Source: UBA7672 sp963738625
GTDB lineage: Bacteria > Pseudomonadota > Alphaproteobacteria > Caulobacterales > Hyphomonadaceae
Assembly: GCA_963738625.1 (NCBI GenBank)
Contig: CAVTXH010000002.1
Location: forward strand, 186,001-250,000
Reading direction: 5' to 3'
Length of the DNA stretch: 64,000 bases
The position numbers were made by a program, and so were the translations under genes. Below, one piece after another: positions 12,599 to 21,352 of the stretch (position 1 is its first letter; the number at the start of each line of letters is the position of its first letter). The notes beneath the pieces are model-generated. The model saw only the letters and a list, made by a program, of their open reading frames with translations, did no database searches and had not been told where the DNA came from.

Positions 12599-12968
12599 TT
12601 GGCGCAGGTGACGGCTCGCCAGAGAGATTTTCCGAGAACGAATGCGCGCGCCAAGCGGCTGCGCAGACAAATGACTCCGGCCGAGGAGCAGTTTCTGGAA
12701 ACTGCTTGGCAAGATCGAAGGCTTTCATTTTCGGAAGCAGACGCCAATCGGCCCGTATGTCTTCGACTTCGGCGATCTAGGCCGGCGGCTTCTGATCGAG
12801 CTGGACGGTGGGATCCACGACCTGCCGGAGGTGCGGGAGCGTGACCGCATGAAGGATCAACGGGCGGTGGGGCAGGGCTTCACTGTTCTGCGCATTCCCA
12901 ATCAGTATGTGTTTGGCACAGGCGAGCCTGCCATCGCGATGGTGATGGAGGCTGCCAGGGACCGGTGA
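12599..12968 (+). pseudogene. DUF559 (Vsr-like endonuclease fold) gene, frameshifted
   Basis: Two consecutive frames together encode a complete DUF559 protein. The first gives RAKRLRRQMTPAEEQFLETA up to about 12716; the frame then shifts by one base and continues with GFHFRKQTPIGPYVFDF, LLIELDGGIHD, and GFTVLRIPNQYVF, ending at the TGA at 12966-12968. DUF559 proteins share the fold of very-short-patch-repair endonucleases. One extra base near 12717 separates the halves, so this is a pseudogene or a sequencing error. A GTG at 12608 is the likeliest original start. The gene sits between inverted palindromic repeats. Confidence 0.8.
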
Positions 12969-12998
12969 GGAGTAGCGGCGCTTAAAAACGTTGCAACG

Positions 12999-13035
12999 CC
13001 CCCACCCCTGCGCCCCTCCCCACAAGGGGGAGGGG
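12999..13035. repeat. GC-rich palindromic repeat, right copy (inverted)
   Basis: The reverse complement matches the copy at 12564-12598 with a two-base insertion between the hairpin and the G-rich tail. Together the two copies bracket the DUF559 gene in inverted orientation. Confidence 0.8.
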
Positions 13036-13078
13036 AAGTGCCGTTGAGCCCCGCGGCCCGACGCGCTACAGCGAGCCC

Positions 13079-13663
13079 ATGAACACCGAAGACGTCCTCA
13101 ACGAATTCCGCAAAGTCGGCGCCCTCTTGGAGGGGCATTTCATCCTGTCGTCCGGACGGCGCAGTCCCGTCTTCCTGCAGAAGGCGCTGGTCTTCTCGCA
13201 CCCGAAAACGACGGAGCGGCTGTGCGCCGCGCTGGCGCGCAAGCTGGAAGGCGTGTTCGGCAAGATCGACGTGGTCGTCGGTCCGGCGGTCGGCGGGCTG
13301 ATCCCGGGGTATGAGACGGCGCGGGCGCTAGGGTGCCGGTCGATCTACACCGAGCGCGAGGGCGGAGTGATGAGCCTGCGGCGCGGGTTCACTGTCACGC
13401 CTGAAGAGCGCGTGGTGATCGTCGAGGATATCGTCACGACAGGCGTCTCGATGCGCGAGACGCTGACGGCGCTGAAGGAAGCAGGCGCCGATGTTATCGG
13501 CGCCGCCTGCATCGTCGACCGCGCCAACGGCAAGGCGGATACGGGCGGTCTGAAACTGGTCTCACTCGCGGCGGTGGATTTCCCCGACTATGACGCCAAC
13601 AACCTGCCGCCTGAACTGGCGAAACTACCGGCGGTGAAGCCGGGCAGCCGGGGCCTCAAATGA
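13079..13663 (+). CDS. pyrE: Orotate phosphoribosyltransferase
   Basis: A 194-residue enzyme making orotidine 5'-phosphate from orotate and PRPP in pyrimidine synthesis. The PRPP-binding loop VVIVEDIVTTGVS lies at about residues 112-124; the N-terminus LLEGHFILSSGRRSPVFLQ and the VVVGPAVGGLIPG segment match the family. It opens an operon in which pdxJ, acpS, rnc and era follow with 4-base overlaps, so five unrelated housekeeping functions are co-expressed. Confidence 0.95.
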   Translation: MNTEDVLNEFRKVGALLEGHFILSSGRRSPVFLQKALVFSHPKTTERLCAALARKLEGVFGKIDVVVGPAVGGLIPGYETARALGCRSIYTEREGGVMSLRRGFTVTPEERVVIVEDIVTTGVSMRETLTALKEAGADVIGAACIVDRANGKADTGGLKLVSLAAVDFPDYDANNLPPELAKLPAVKPGSRGLK

Positions 13664-14412
13664 CGCTGACGCGCACCCGTCTCGGAGTGAACATCGACCA
13701 CGTCGCTACCATCCGCAACGCCCGCGGCGGTGCGCACCCCGATCCGGCCAGGGCGGCCGCGATCGCAGAGGCGGCGGGCGCCGACGGCATCACCATCCAC
13801 CTGCGCGAGGATCGCCGCCACATCCGGGACGAGGATCTGGAAGCGATACGCGCGGCGGTGAAGATTCCGATCAATCTCGAAATGGCGACGACGCCGGAGA
13901 TGCTGGCGAATGCGCTGGCCTTCAATCCGCACGCCGCCTGCCTTGTGCCCGAGAAACGCGAAGAGCGTACGACCGAGGGCGGGCTGGATGTCGCACGCCT
14001 GCACAACCAGGTCGCCCCCTATGTGCACAAGCTGCGCGAGGCAGGCATCCGCGTGTCGCTGTTCATCGAGCCGGATAAGGTTCAGGTCGCGGTCGCGGAA
14101 GCGATGGGCGCGCCGGTGGTGGAGCTGCACACGGGCAAGTATGTCGAGCTGGCGTTTCACGGCGACAAGGCCGGCGCCGCGGAAGAGCTGAAGCGGCTGC
14201 ACGAAGCGGCCGAGCACGGCGCCGCAAAAGGCATCGAGATCCATGTCGGCCATGGCCTCACCTACGACACGGTGCGGCCGGTGGCGGCAATCCCCGAAGT
14301 GCGCGAGCTCAACATCGGCCACTTCATCATGGGCGAGGCGCTGTTCGTCGGTCTGGACGCGGCGGTAAAGCGCATGCGCCAGGAGATCGATACGGCGCGC
14401 GGACGCGCATGA
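13660..14412 (+). CDS. pdxJ: Pyridoxine 5'-phosphate synthase
   Basis: A 250-residue TIM-barrel enzyme condensing 3-amino-1-hydroxyacetone phosphate with deoxyxylulose 5-phosphate in vitamin B6 synthesis. Signatures: LGVNIDHVATIRNARGG at the N-terminus, HLREDRRHI, INLEMATTPEM, VGHGLTYD and the C-terminal NIGHFIMGEALFVGL. The start codon overlaps the pyrE stop (ATGA). The pdxJ-acpS linkage is widely conserved in proteobacteria. Confidence 0.96.
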   Translation: MTLTRTRLGVNIDHVATIRNARGGAHPDPARAAAIAEAAGADGITIHLREDRRHIRDEDLEAIRAAVKIPINLEMATTPEMLANALAFNPHAACLVPEKREERTTEGGLDVARLHNQVAPYVHKLREAGIRVSLFIEPDKVQVAVAEAMGAPVVELHTGKYVELAFHGDKAGAAEELKRLHEAAEHGAAKGIEIHVGHGLTYDTVRPVAAIPEVRELNIGHFIMGEALFVGLDAAVKRMRQEIDTARGRA

Positions 14413-14822
14413 TCATCGGGCTCGGCCATGACATGTGCGACATCCGGCGGATCGAGAAATCGCTGGAGCGGTTCGGCGAGCGGTTCACCAACCGCGTCTT
14501 CACCGAGGTGGAGCGCCGCACGGCGGACCGGCGCAAGCAGCGCGCCGCCACCTACGCCAAGCGTTTCGCCGCCAAGGAAGCCTGCGCCAAGGCGCTGGGC
14601 ACGGGCGTGCCGAGGCGCGGCGTGCACTGGCAGCACATGGGCGTGGTCAACATGCCGAGCGGCAAGCCGACTTTCGCGCTCACCGGCGGCGCGGCGGAAC
14701 GGCTGGCGAAGCTGACGCCTCCGGGCATGACGGCGGTGATCCATCTCACCATCACCGACGAATACCCCTACGCGCAGGCGCAGGTGATCATCGAGGCGCA
14801 TCCCCAGGCGGCAACGCCGTGA
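14409..14822 (+). CDS. acpS: Holo-[acyl-carrier-protein] synthase
   Basis: A 137-residue phosphopantetheinyl transferase that activates ACP using CoA. The Mg-binding motif GLGHDMCDIRRIEKSLERFG opens the protein and the second motif, KRFAAKEACAKALGTG, is at about residues 52-67. It overlaps pdxJ by 4 bases and rnc by 4 bases (GTGA). In many alphaproteobacteria lepB lies between acpS and rnc; here it does not. Confidence 0.95.
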   Translation: MIIGLGHDMCDIRRIEKSLERFGERFTNRVFTEVERRTADRRKQRAATYAKRFAAKEACAKALGTGVPRRGVHWQHMGVVNMPSGKPTFALTGGAAERLAKLTPPGMTAVIHLTITDEYPYAQAQVIIEAHPQAATP

Positions 14823-15580
14823 CGCGCCCGAACTCCAGCAATACCGGCAAGCGCCGCCGCAACCGCGCGCGGGGCGATGCCGCGCCGAGCCTGACAAAGG
14901 AGCTGCGCGCCGAATGCGAGGCCGTGCTCGGCCACAAGTTCAAGACGCCGGAACTGCTCGACCGCGCGATGACGCATCGCAGCGCCGCGCAGGGCATGGC
15001 CGCTCAGTGGAGCAATGAACGCCTCGAATTCCTCGGCGACCGCGTATTGGGCCTGATCATGGTCGAGACGCTGATGGAGCGCCATCCGGGCGCCCGCGAG
15101 GGCGATCTGGCGCCGCGCCTCAACGCCCTTGTCAGCCGCGAGACATGCGCGGTCATCGGCGCGGAACTCGGCCTCGCGCGCTTTCTCATTGTCGACAAGT
15201 CCGAGCGCGCGACCGGCGGGCCGAACAAGCCGACTCTCCTGGCCAACGCCGCCGAGGCGGTGATCGGCGCCATCTACCTCGACACTGGCATGAAGGCCGC
15301 CGAGAAATTTGTGCTCGGGCAGTGGGCGGCGATGCTCAAGGCTGCGACCGAAAAGCCGCGCGATCCCAAGTCCGCCCTGCAGGAATGGGTGCAGGGCGAA
15401 GGCCTTCCCACCCCCAGCTATCGCCACGACAGCCGCGCGGGGCCGGATCACGCGCCGGTATTCACTGCCACGGTGCATGTGCAGGGCCGCGATCCTGCTG
15501 TAGGGACTGGCCCATCCAAGCAGGATGCCGAACGCGAGGCGGCGAAGGCCATGCTCGCCGTCATCGGAGGCCATTCATGA
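14819..15580 (+). CDS. rnc: Ribonuclease III
   Basis: A 253-residue double-stranded-RNA endonuclease for rRNA maturation and mRNA turnover. The signature NERLEFLGDRVLGL carries Glu70 and Asp74; the second acidic cluster reads LLANAAEAVIGAIYLD with Glu146. The position matching E. coli Asp114 is Asn143 here, an unusual change at a metal-binding site. A C-terminal double-stranded RNA-binding domain follows (PKSALQEWVQGEGLPTPSY to the end). I choose the GTG at 14819 because it overlaps the acpS stop in the style of this operon; the basic N-terminal tail (KRRRNRAR) is extra. era follows with a 4-base overlap. Confidence 0.93.
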   Translation: MTRPNSSNTGKRRRNRARGDAAPSLTKELRAECEAVLGHKFKTPELLDRAMTHRSAAQGMAAQWSNERLEFLGDRVLGLIMVETLMERHPGAREGDLAPRLNALVSRETCAVIGAELGLARFLIVDKSERATGGPNKPTLLANAAEAVIGAIYLDTGMKAAEKFVLGQWAAMLKAATEKPRDPKSALQEWVQGEGLPTPSYRHDSRAGPDHAPVFTATVHVQGRDPAVGTGPSKQDAEREAAKAMLAVIGGHS

Positions 15581-16506
15581 TCATCGACACGCGCGCAGGC
15601 TTTGCGGCGATCATCGGCGCGCCCAATGCCGGCAAGTCCACGCTGGTCAACCGTCTGGTCGGTTCGAAAGTCTCTATCGTCACGCACAAGGTGCAGACGA
15701 CGCGCTTTCCCGTACGCGGCGTGATGATGCGCGGCCAGTCGCAGGTCGTGCTTGTCGATACGCCGGGCATCTTCGCGCCAAGACGGCGGCTGGATCGCGC
15801 AATGGTGCGCTCGGCCTGGGATGGCGCGACGGATGCCGATGCGGTGGTGCATCTCGTCGATGCGCGCGGCTGGGTAGGCGATGAGGCCGCCGGCGCCCAG
15901 GCAAATGAATCGGATGATGCCGCCATCATCGCGCGAATGAAGCAGCTCGGTAAAAAGGCGATCCTCGCGCTCAACAAGATCGATCTGGTGGATCGGCCCG
16001 CGCTGCTGATTGCGGCGAAGCGGCTGTTCGACACGGGCGTCTATACCGATGCGTTGATGATCTCCGGCCTCAACGGCGACGGCGTCGACCAGCTGGCGGA
16101 CCTGCTGGGCGAGCGTATGCCGACCGGGCCGTATCTGTTCCCGGAGGATCAGGCGGCCGACCTGCCGGTGCGGCTGCTGGCGGCGGAGGTGACGCGCGAG
16201 AAGCTGATGCTGCGGCTTCACCAGGAGATTCCCTACCAGCTCACCGTCGAGACAGAGACGTGGGAGCAGCACAAGAACGGCGCAGTGAAGGTCGAGCAGA
16301 TGATCCACGTCAGCCGCGAAGGCCATCGCAGCATCGTGCTAGGCAAGGGCGGCCAGACGATCAAGGAGATCGGCATGGCTGCCCGCAAGGAGTTGGGCGA
16401 CATGCTGGGCCGGCCCGTGCATCTCTTTCTGCGCGTAAAAGTGTCCGAGCGCTGGCAGGAGAACCGCGAGCGGTTTTCGGCTCTGGGCCTCGATTTCGAC
16501 GTCTGA
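15577..16506 (+). CDS. era: GTPase Era, 30S ribosome assembly factor
   Basis: A 309-residue GTPase with an RNA-binding KH domain; it binds the 3' end of 16S rRNA during 30S maturation. G1 GAPNAGKS at residues 14-21, G3 DTPGIFAP, G4 NKID; the KH-domain GKGGQTIKEIG motif is near residue 250. The ATG at 15577 overlaps the rnc stop by 4 bases. The conserved rnc-era pairing reflects their shared role in rRNA processing. It is the last gene of this overlapping operon. Confidence 0.96.
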   Translation: MIIDTRAGFAAIIGAPNAGKSTLVNRLVGSKVSIVTHKVQTTRFPVRGVMMRGQSQVVLVDTPGIFAPRRRLDRAMVRSAWDGATDADAVVHLVDARGWVGDEAAGAQANESDDAAIIARMKQLGKKAILALNKIDLVDRPALLIAAKRLFDTGVYTDALMISGLNGDGVDQLADLLGERMPTGPYLFPEDQAADLPVRLLAAEVTREKLMLRLHQEIPYQLTVETETWEQHKNGAVKVEQMIHVSREGHRSIVLGKGGQTIKEIGMAARKELGDMLGRPVHLFLRVKVSERWQENRERFSALGLDFDV

Positions 16507-16572
16507 TCTTCGGCCAGGTCTTGCGAAGAGGTTACCGCCCGCGCGCCAATTGCCCGCCTGTCCAAAGGCTCG

Positions 16573-16594
16573 AATTAGCCAATTTACGCTAATT
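16573..16594. promoter_or_regulatory. Inverted repeat upstream of a small membrane-protein gene
   Basis: AATTAGC and GCTAATT separated by 8 bp lie 27 bp before the ATG at 16621, in an AT-rich patch unlike its surroundings. It could be an operator; the regulator is unknown. Confidence 0.4.
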
Positions 16595-16620
16595 GTAATG
16601 CGTTGCGACTGGGGTTGCGC

Positions 16621-17091
16621 ATGCGCGGTGAACGGCAATCGGCACGTGAAGGGTCACAGACGAAGGTAACCGACCTGCGGGAGCAGTTCCGCGCGGCGTC
16701 GAAGCCTGCCAAGCCGTCGAGATCCGCCAAGCATGTGAAGAAACCTGCTATCCGGAATCATGGCGACCACGACAAGCAACCGTCCAGGGGCGGATCGCAC
16801 CCGGACGAAGCCAAGGACCGTCGCGACCTTCACGCTGAAAAGGCCGAGCGGCTCGCGCAGATTCATCACACGACGTCGCTTCTGAAATCCAGGCCGAAGA
16901 ACAACCGGGCGAAGGAATTCAAGGAGCCGAAAAAGGGCGGGCTGATGCTGCAGCTCGTACTGGTCCTTGCGGTTGCCGGCGGCGTAGCAGTTGCGCTCGA
17001 CCCGACCATTCTGCCGCGTGAGGTCCGGACGCTGGACTGGGATGGCATGACCTATCAGGTCGAACAGTTCGTCGAGAATGTGACGGGATAG
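16621..17091 (+). CDS. Hypothetical single-pass membrane protein
   Basis: About 156 residues. The first 105 are highly charged and basic (many Lys, Arg and His, with KPAKPSRSAKHVKK), followed by a single hydrophobic segment LMLQLVLVLAVAGGVAVAL and a short C-terminal tail of about 30 residues. The likely topology is a cytoplasmic basic domain with the tail outside. I do not recognise a family. The ATG at 16621 is one of three nearby candidates (16603 TTG and 16599 ATG in another frame). Compositional bias suggests RNA, DNA or phospholipid contact, but that is inference. Confidence 0.6.
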   Translation: MRGERQSAREGSQTKVTDLREQFRAASKPAKPSRSAKHVKKPAIRNHGDHDKQPSRGGSHPDEAKDRRDLHAEKAERLAQIHHTTSLLKSRPKNNRAKEFKEPKKGGLMLQLVLVLAVAGGVAVALDPTILPREVRTLDWDGMTYQVEQFVENVTG

Positions 17092-17095
17092 CCCG

Positions 17096-17891
17096 TTAGC
17101 CCGGCCCGTATCCCAGCAGCTCGCGCAGGCCTGGCGCCGCGTAGTTCACCAGCCGTTTCTGGATATCCGGCAGCACGTCGGGAAGGTCCTTTTCGCCGCC
17201 GGCAAGGTTCTCGCGCGCGGTTGCGCTTTGCTTGCGGTCCGAACCGACCGCCACCCGGTCGCGCCAGTCGGCGGGAGCATCGATGCCGCAGGCGTGGAAG
17301 AGTTTCGCGAAATAGAATTCGGCGTCTTTCGACTCCAGCTTCTTGAGATGCGCCACCATCTCTTCGTAGCGGACAAGGTAGGTCGTCGTGCCGAGCCAGG
17401 CCACGGCGTTGAACCGGAAGATTTCCTCCAGCGTCGGCGCCTTCTGGTGGATGCCGAAGATCATCAGGTTGAGCAGGTCGTTCACGTCGATGCGGCCGCC
17501 CTTCAGGTTGTCCATCGCCCCGTCGAAATTTTCCGAAGCGAAGAAGCGCGCGCGGGCGAGCACCCAGTCATAGGGGTCGCGCACCATCAGTATGTGACGG
17601 CACGGCCGCAGCATGATGGCGGCATCGTCCGAGAACAGCAGGTGGCCCCAGGACAGCTTTGGCTTGTGCGGGATCGAACGCTACGGGCCCGTGCTGGCGC
17701 AGCAGCGGATGCTGCACGAAGGTCGCGTGGTATTGCTGGGCTACGGGGACGAACATCCGCATGATGTTGCGGATCAGGTGCGTGCCGCATTTCGGCACCG
17801 AGTTGAGAAAGACCGGCGCCGCGAGCGGCGTCTGCGCGAACTCGCTATTGCGCTCATTCAGATTGTCGGGGCGCATTGTGATGCGAGGCAA
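17096..17891 (-). pseudogene. Sulfotransferase-family protein, frameshifted
   Basis: Two overlapping frames give one sulfotransferase. The N-terminal half carries the PAPS 5'-phosphosulfate loop (VFLNSVPKCGTHLIRNIM); after about 17670 the frame shifts by one base and the C-terminal half carries KLSWGHLLFSD and the 3'-phosphate motif RHILMVRDPYDWVLARA. The last part (RYEEMVAHLKKL) is the usual domain end. It would transfer sulfate from PAPS to an unidentified acceptor such as a surface glycan. The N-terminal start is uncertain (TTG 17891 or ATG 17876). The frameshift near 17670-17690 may be real or a sequencing error. Confidence 0.75.
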
Positions 17892-17943
17892 GGCGGGTCT
17901 CCCTGAGCGGCGGCCCCAGTCTAGCGCCTGCAGCCGCCGTCCA

Positions 17944-17978
17944 CCAAAAGAAAAGAGCGGCGGATCGCTCCGCCGCTC
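17944..17978 (-). terminator. Rho-independent terminator of the first TonB receptor
   Basis: A perfect 10-bp stem (GAGCGGCGGA at 17955-17964 with 17969-17978), a 4-nt loop and a T-rich tail (CTTTTCTTTT) on the minus strand, just after the stop codon at 17997. Confidence 0.85.
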
Positions 17979-17996
17979 TCCGATTCTAGCCCGTCC

Positions 17997-20900
17997 CTAG
18001 AACGATTTCGCGATGTTCAGGAACATCGTGCGTCCGAAGTAGTCGTACTGGCTGGCGTCGCCGACCGGTACGTTGCCCACCGTGTCGTATTCGCCGCTCA
18101 GATCGCCGGTGACTTGCGGCGGCTCTTCATCGAAGAGGTTCGATATGCCGAACCGCACGGTCAGCCCGTCCACTGGCTCCACCGAAACCGACACGTCGTG
18201 ATACACGACCGCATCGGTGCTCAGCACGTAGCGAACGTTGGCGCCGCGGTAGGTCTGCGGTTGGGCGCCATAGCTGTCCTCGTTCGACGTCTCCCCGACA
18301 TAGCGAAGCCCGTAGAAGAACGAGAAGGGCGCCATGTCGAACGTTGCGTCGAAATTGCCCACCCATTTGGGATCGCCGATCAGGCCGTTGAGGTCGAGCG
18401 GCTCGCTGGTCGCCAGCAGCACCTGCTCGTCTTCGAGCTGGTGCGAAACCTGGCCATGGAGCGACAGGTCTCCCCACGGCAGCGTGTGGGTGTACTGCAC
18501 ATCCAGATCGACGCCGCGGGTCTTCTGCGTCGCGATGTTGAGGTAGTTGTCGGTGACGGTGAGCACGTTGAACTGATCGCTCTGACCCGCCGGCGAACGT
18601 ATGAAGAGATTGCACAGCGGCTCGGCGGCGAAGTTCAGGGAGTCATAGCATCCAATCAGGATGTTGTTCTCGCCGAGCTTGGTCACTTCATCCACGACCT
18701 CGATGTCGTAGTAGTCGAGCGACATCTGGAGATTGATGAAGTCGGGCGTCCAGATGAGGCCGATGCTTTTTGACTCCGACGTTTCGGCCTCGAGCGTGCC
18801 GAACCCGCCGGACGACGTGACGGTCGCGGTTGCGCCCGCTCCATTGTAGTTGTTCGGAATACCGTCAGCGGCGCAGTTGTCTGCGGTGCGCTGTGTGATG
18901 CCGCCTGACGCGAGGTTGGCGCCCCATTGGACGCACGGATCGATGTCCGTCTGCCGCTGGAAGCCGGTTTCGCTCGCAAGGAACAGTTCGAACAACGCCG
19001 GCGAGCGGAAGGATGTGCCTTGGGCCGCCCGCAGCCGGAAGGTGGGCGTCACCTGCCAGTTGAGGCCGGCCTTGTAAGTCGATTTCTGGCCGTAGGATTC
19101 CACGTCGTTGTAGCGGCCCGACAGGTTGAGCGAGAGCTTGTCGACCAGCGGCAGGTTGGCGAGAAGCGGGATGCCGAGCTCGACATAGGCGGCCTTCGTT
19201 GTGTCCTCGCCCACGGTGATGCCCGCTGTCGAGTCGCCCCAGGCTTCGGCGTCCTGGATGACCTGGCTGGGCACATCCTCGATCGAATCCTCCTGGTAGA
19301 GGCCGCCGAACACGGCGCTGACCGGCCCGGCTGGCAGCTGGAAGAGGTCTCCCGTGGCATAGGCTTCGAACGAGATCTGTTCGTATGTCGTGTTGCCCTT
19401 CACCGTGCCGAACAGGAAGGCGCGCTGCTGGTCGGTGAAATTGCCGGCCAGGAAGTTCGGGTCGTACCAGTTGATGTCGACGCAGGGGGCGCGGCGATAA
19501 CGGGTCAGTGTTCCCGCGCAGAGAGAGGAGCGGAACTCCTGGTCGGTAACGGCGTCGGCGAAGATGACCGCGTCCTTGTAGTCGCCGTCTGAGTGCGAGT
19601 ACTGGAGCGATGCATCCCACTGCCAGCCGTTGAGGACGGGCAGCTCGCCCTTGGCGCCGGCCACGAAGCGCATGTAGTCGACCGTGACGGTCTCGCCCGC
19701 ATGGTCGGTGATCGACAGCGGGCTGTAGCCGACATTGTTGCCGGTCCAGCCCTGCGCAATCGCGATGGGGTCGCCGCCAAAGCCGCCTGCGCCGTCGTCG
19801 TAGACATACTGATACGTCCAGAACTGGCGATAGGCGTGCCGGATGGTCGTGCGCCGGTTCAGCAGCGCCTCGGCATACAGCTGCATTGTATCGTTTACGT
19901 CATATTCCAGCTGCCCGAACGCCGTCATCCGCTCAATCTGCGGCGACAGCGACACCAAGTTCTGGAACGGATGGAACGAGTCCACCACCGCATCCGAAAC
20001 ATTCGCCGAAGGACCATAGAACGAATCGGGTGTGCCGCCGGGCCGCACGATCTCGCCATAGCCGACGGGGAACCAGCCCGCGGGGAAGGTGGCCGGGTTC
20101 GTGGTCGGGCCGAAGCCCGGCAGGAAGTTCTGCAGGTTGTTGCCGCGGTTGAACTGGATGAGTTGCGGCCGGGCCTGCCACGGACGCGAGATGAAGCCAG
20201 GCTCGTTGTAGTCATAGAACCAGACATGCCCCCAGGCGCTGTCGTTCTCGCAAGCGATCTTGCCGGTACGCGGGTCGACCATGTCTGCGCGCCGGCCATT
20301 GGCGTCGAACACATAGGCTGAGGCGCACTGGAAGAAGTCGCGGTCGCCGCGCTGCAGTTCCTCTTGCCGATAATAGTCGCCGGTAAGACGAACGTGCAGG
20401 TTGTTGAACGTTTCGCCCCATGACCCGCTGATGCGCAGCTCGTCGCCGCCTCCGGCGAGCGGCGCCGAATAGAAGGCGTCCACATTGCCGCCGTCGTCCT
20501 TCTTGGTGATGATGTTCACGACGCCGGCGACTGCGTCCGATCCGTAGATCGAGGATGCGCCTTCCTTCAGGATTTCCACCCGCTCGATCGTGGACAAGGG
20601 AATGACGTTGAGGTCGAACGCGCCGACAGAGCCCCGCGTGCCGGCCGGGCCGGCGCGGCGTCCATCCAGCAGCACCAGTGTGCGGTTGGCGCCCAAGCCG
20701 CGCAGCGACAGTGTCTCGGCGCCCGTTCCGCCATCCGTCACGAAGGCTGTAGAGGTTACGGCGGTGATCTGTGGCGAGCCGGCGGCAACCGTGCTGTTGC
20801 GCAGCAGGGCGGCGACATCCGAGAAGCCGCGAGACGACGCCTGTTCCGTGGTGATGACGTCCATCGGCGAGGCGGAGGTGAACTGGTTCGCCAGGCGCGT

Positions 20901-21080
20901 TCCAGTGACGATAACCCTGTCGCTGTCGCCGGCGGGTTCCGGCTCGGCCGGCTGGGTGGTCTCAACAGTTTGAACCGCTGGCGTCTGCTGGGCAAAAGCG
21001 GCCGGTAGTCCGATAACGGTGATCAAAGCGCCGACTGCAGCCGACCGGCGGAGCCGGACGGCCAGAGATGCCGAGTGCAT
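17997..21080 (-). CDS. TonB-dependent outer-membrane receptor
   Basis: A 1,027-residue outer-membrane transporter energised by TonB-ExbBD. Signal peptide (LRRSAAVGALITVIG to AFAQQ), a short linker with a TonB-box-like DRVIVTGTR, a plug domain (PMDVITTEQA, LRGLGANRTLVLLDGRR, IERVEILKEGASSIYGSDA, AGVVNIITKK), and a beta-barrel of about 800 residues ending in the terminal aromatic strand MFLNIAKSF. The barrel length and repeated Cys pairs resemble the large receptors of Caulobacterales and Sphingomonadales that import oligosaccharides or peptides; the substrate is unknown. ATG at 21080 has GGAGAGAC upstream. A paralogous receptor lies immediately upstream in the same orientation, separated by its own terminator. 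Confidence 0.93.
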   Translation of the reverse strand: MHSASLAVRLRRSAAVGALITVIGLPAAFAQQTPAVQTVETTQPAEPEPAGDSDRVIVTGTRLANQFTSASPMDVITTEQASSRGFSDVAALLRNSTVAAGSPQITAVTSTAFVTDGGTGAETLSLRGLGANRTLVLLDGRRAGPAGTRGSVGAFDLNVIPLSTIERVEILKEGASSIYGSDAVAGVVNIITKKDDGGNVDAFYSAPLAGGGDELRISGSWGETFNNLHVRLTGDYYRQEELQRGDRDFFQCASAYVFDANGRRADMVDPRTGKIACENDSAWGHVWFYDYNEPGFISRPWQARPQLIQFNRGNNLQNFLPGFGPTTNPATFPAGWFPVGYGEIVRPGGTPDSFYGPSANVSDAVVDSFHPFQNLVSLSPQIERMTAFGQLEYDVNDTMQLYAEALLNRRTTIRHAYRQFWTYQYVYDDGAGGFGGDPIAIAQGWTGNNVGYSPLSITDHAGETVTVDYMRFVAGAKGELPVLNGWQWDASLQYSHSDGDYKDAVIFADAVTDQEFRSSLCAGTLTRYRRAPCVDINWYDPNFLAGNFTDQQRAFLFGTVKGNTTYEQISFEAYATGDLFQLPAGPVSAVFGGLYQEDSIEDVPSQVIQDAEAWGDSTAGITVGEDTTKAAYVELGIPLLANLPLVDKLSLNLSGRYNDVESYGQKSTYKAGLNWQVTPTFRLRAAQGTSFRSPALFELFLASETGFQRQTDIDPCVQWGANLASGGITQRTADNCAADGIPNNYNGAGATATVTSSGGFGTLEAETSESKSIGLIWTPDFINLQMSLDYYDIEVVDEVTKLGENNILIGCYDSLNFAAEPLCNLFIRSPAGQSDQFNVLTVTDNYLNIATQKTRGVDLDVQYTHTLPWGDLSLHGQVSHQLEDEQVLLATSEPLDLNGLIGDPKWVGNFDATFDMAPFSFFYGLRYVGETSNEDSYGAQPQTYRGANVRYVLSTDAVVYHDVSVSVEPVDGLTVRFGISNLFDEEPPQVTGDLSGEYDTVGNVPVGDASQYDYFGRTMFLNIAKSF

Positions 21081-21292
21081 GAAGTCTCTCCACAATCATG
21101 ACCATGAAAGACCCCTTCAAGCTGCACTCCTCGCGGGAACGCCGAATGCCGTCAGCGCGCCGTTCAGCGGAGCAATATTGTCTGAATATGCAATTATCTG
21201 GTAATCTCCAACCCAACTCTTGGATTTTCGATAAGTTGTGACCTGTCCGCCACGTATGATGCGGGAACAATTCCAGGCGGCCGCAAAGTGGC

Positions 21293-21328
21293 AAAAAAGG
21301 AGGGCGACGGATCACTCCGCTGCCCTCC
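21293..21328 (-). terminator. Probable terminator of the second TonB receptor
   Basis: An inverted repeat GGAGGGC..CGGA / TCCG..GCCCTCC with two internal mismatches, followed on the minus strand by a run of six T. It lies just past the stop at 21353. Confidence 0.7.
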
Positions 21329-21352
21329 CCGGATCTGATTCTCGGACCGGTG

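Noticed and set aside
10257..12728. An 823-codon minus-strand frame opposite rsh
   Set aside because: Shadow of rsh; no family resemblance, no ribosome site, and rsh motifs are intact on the plus strand.
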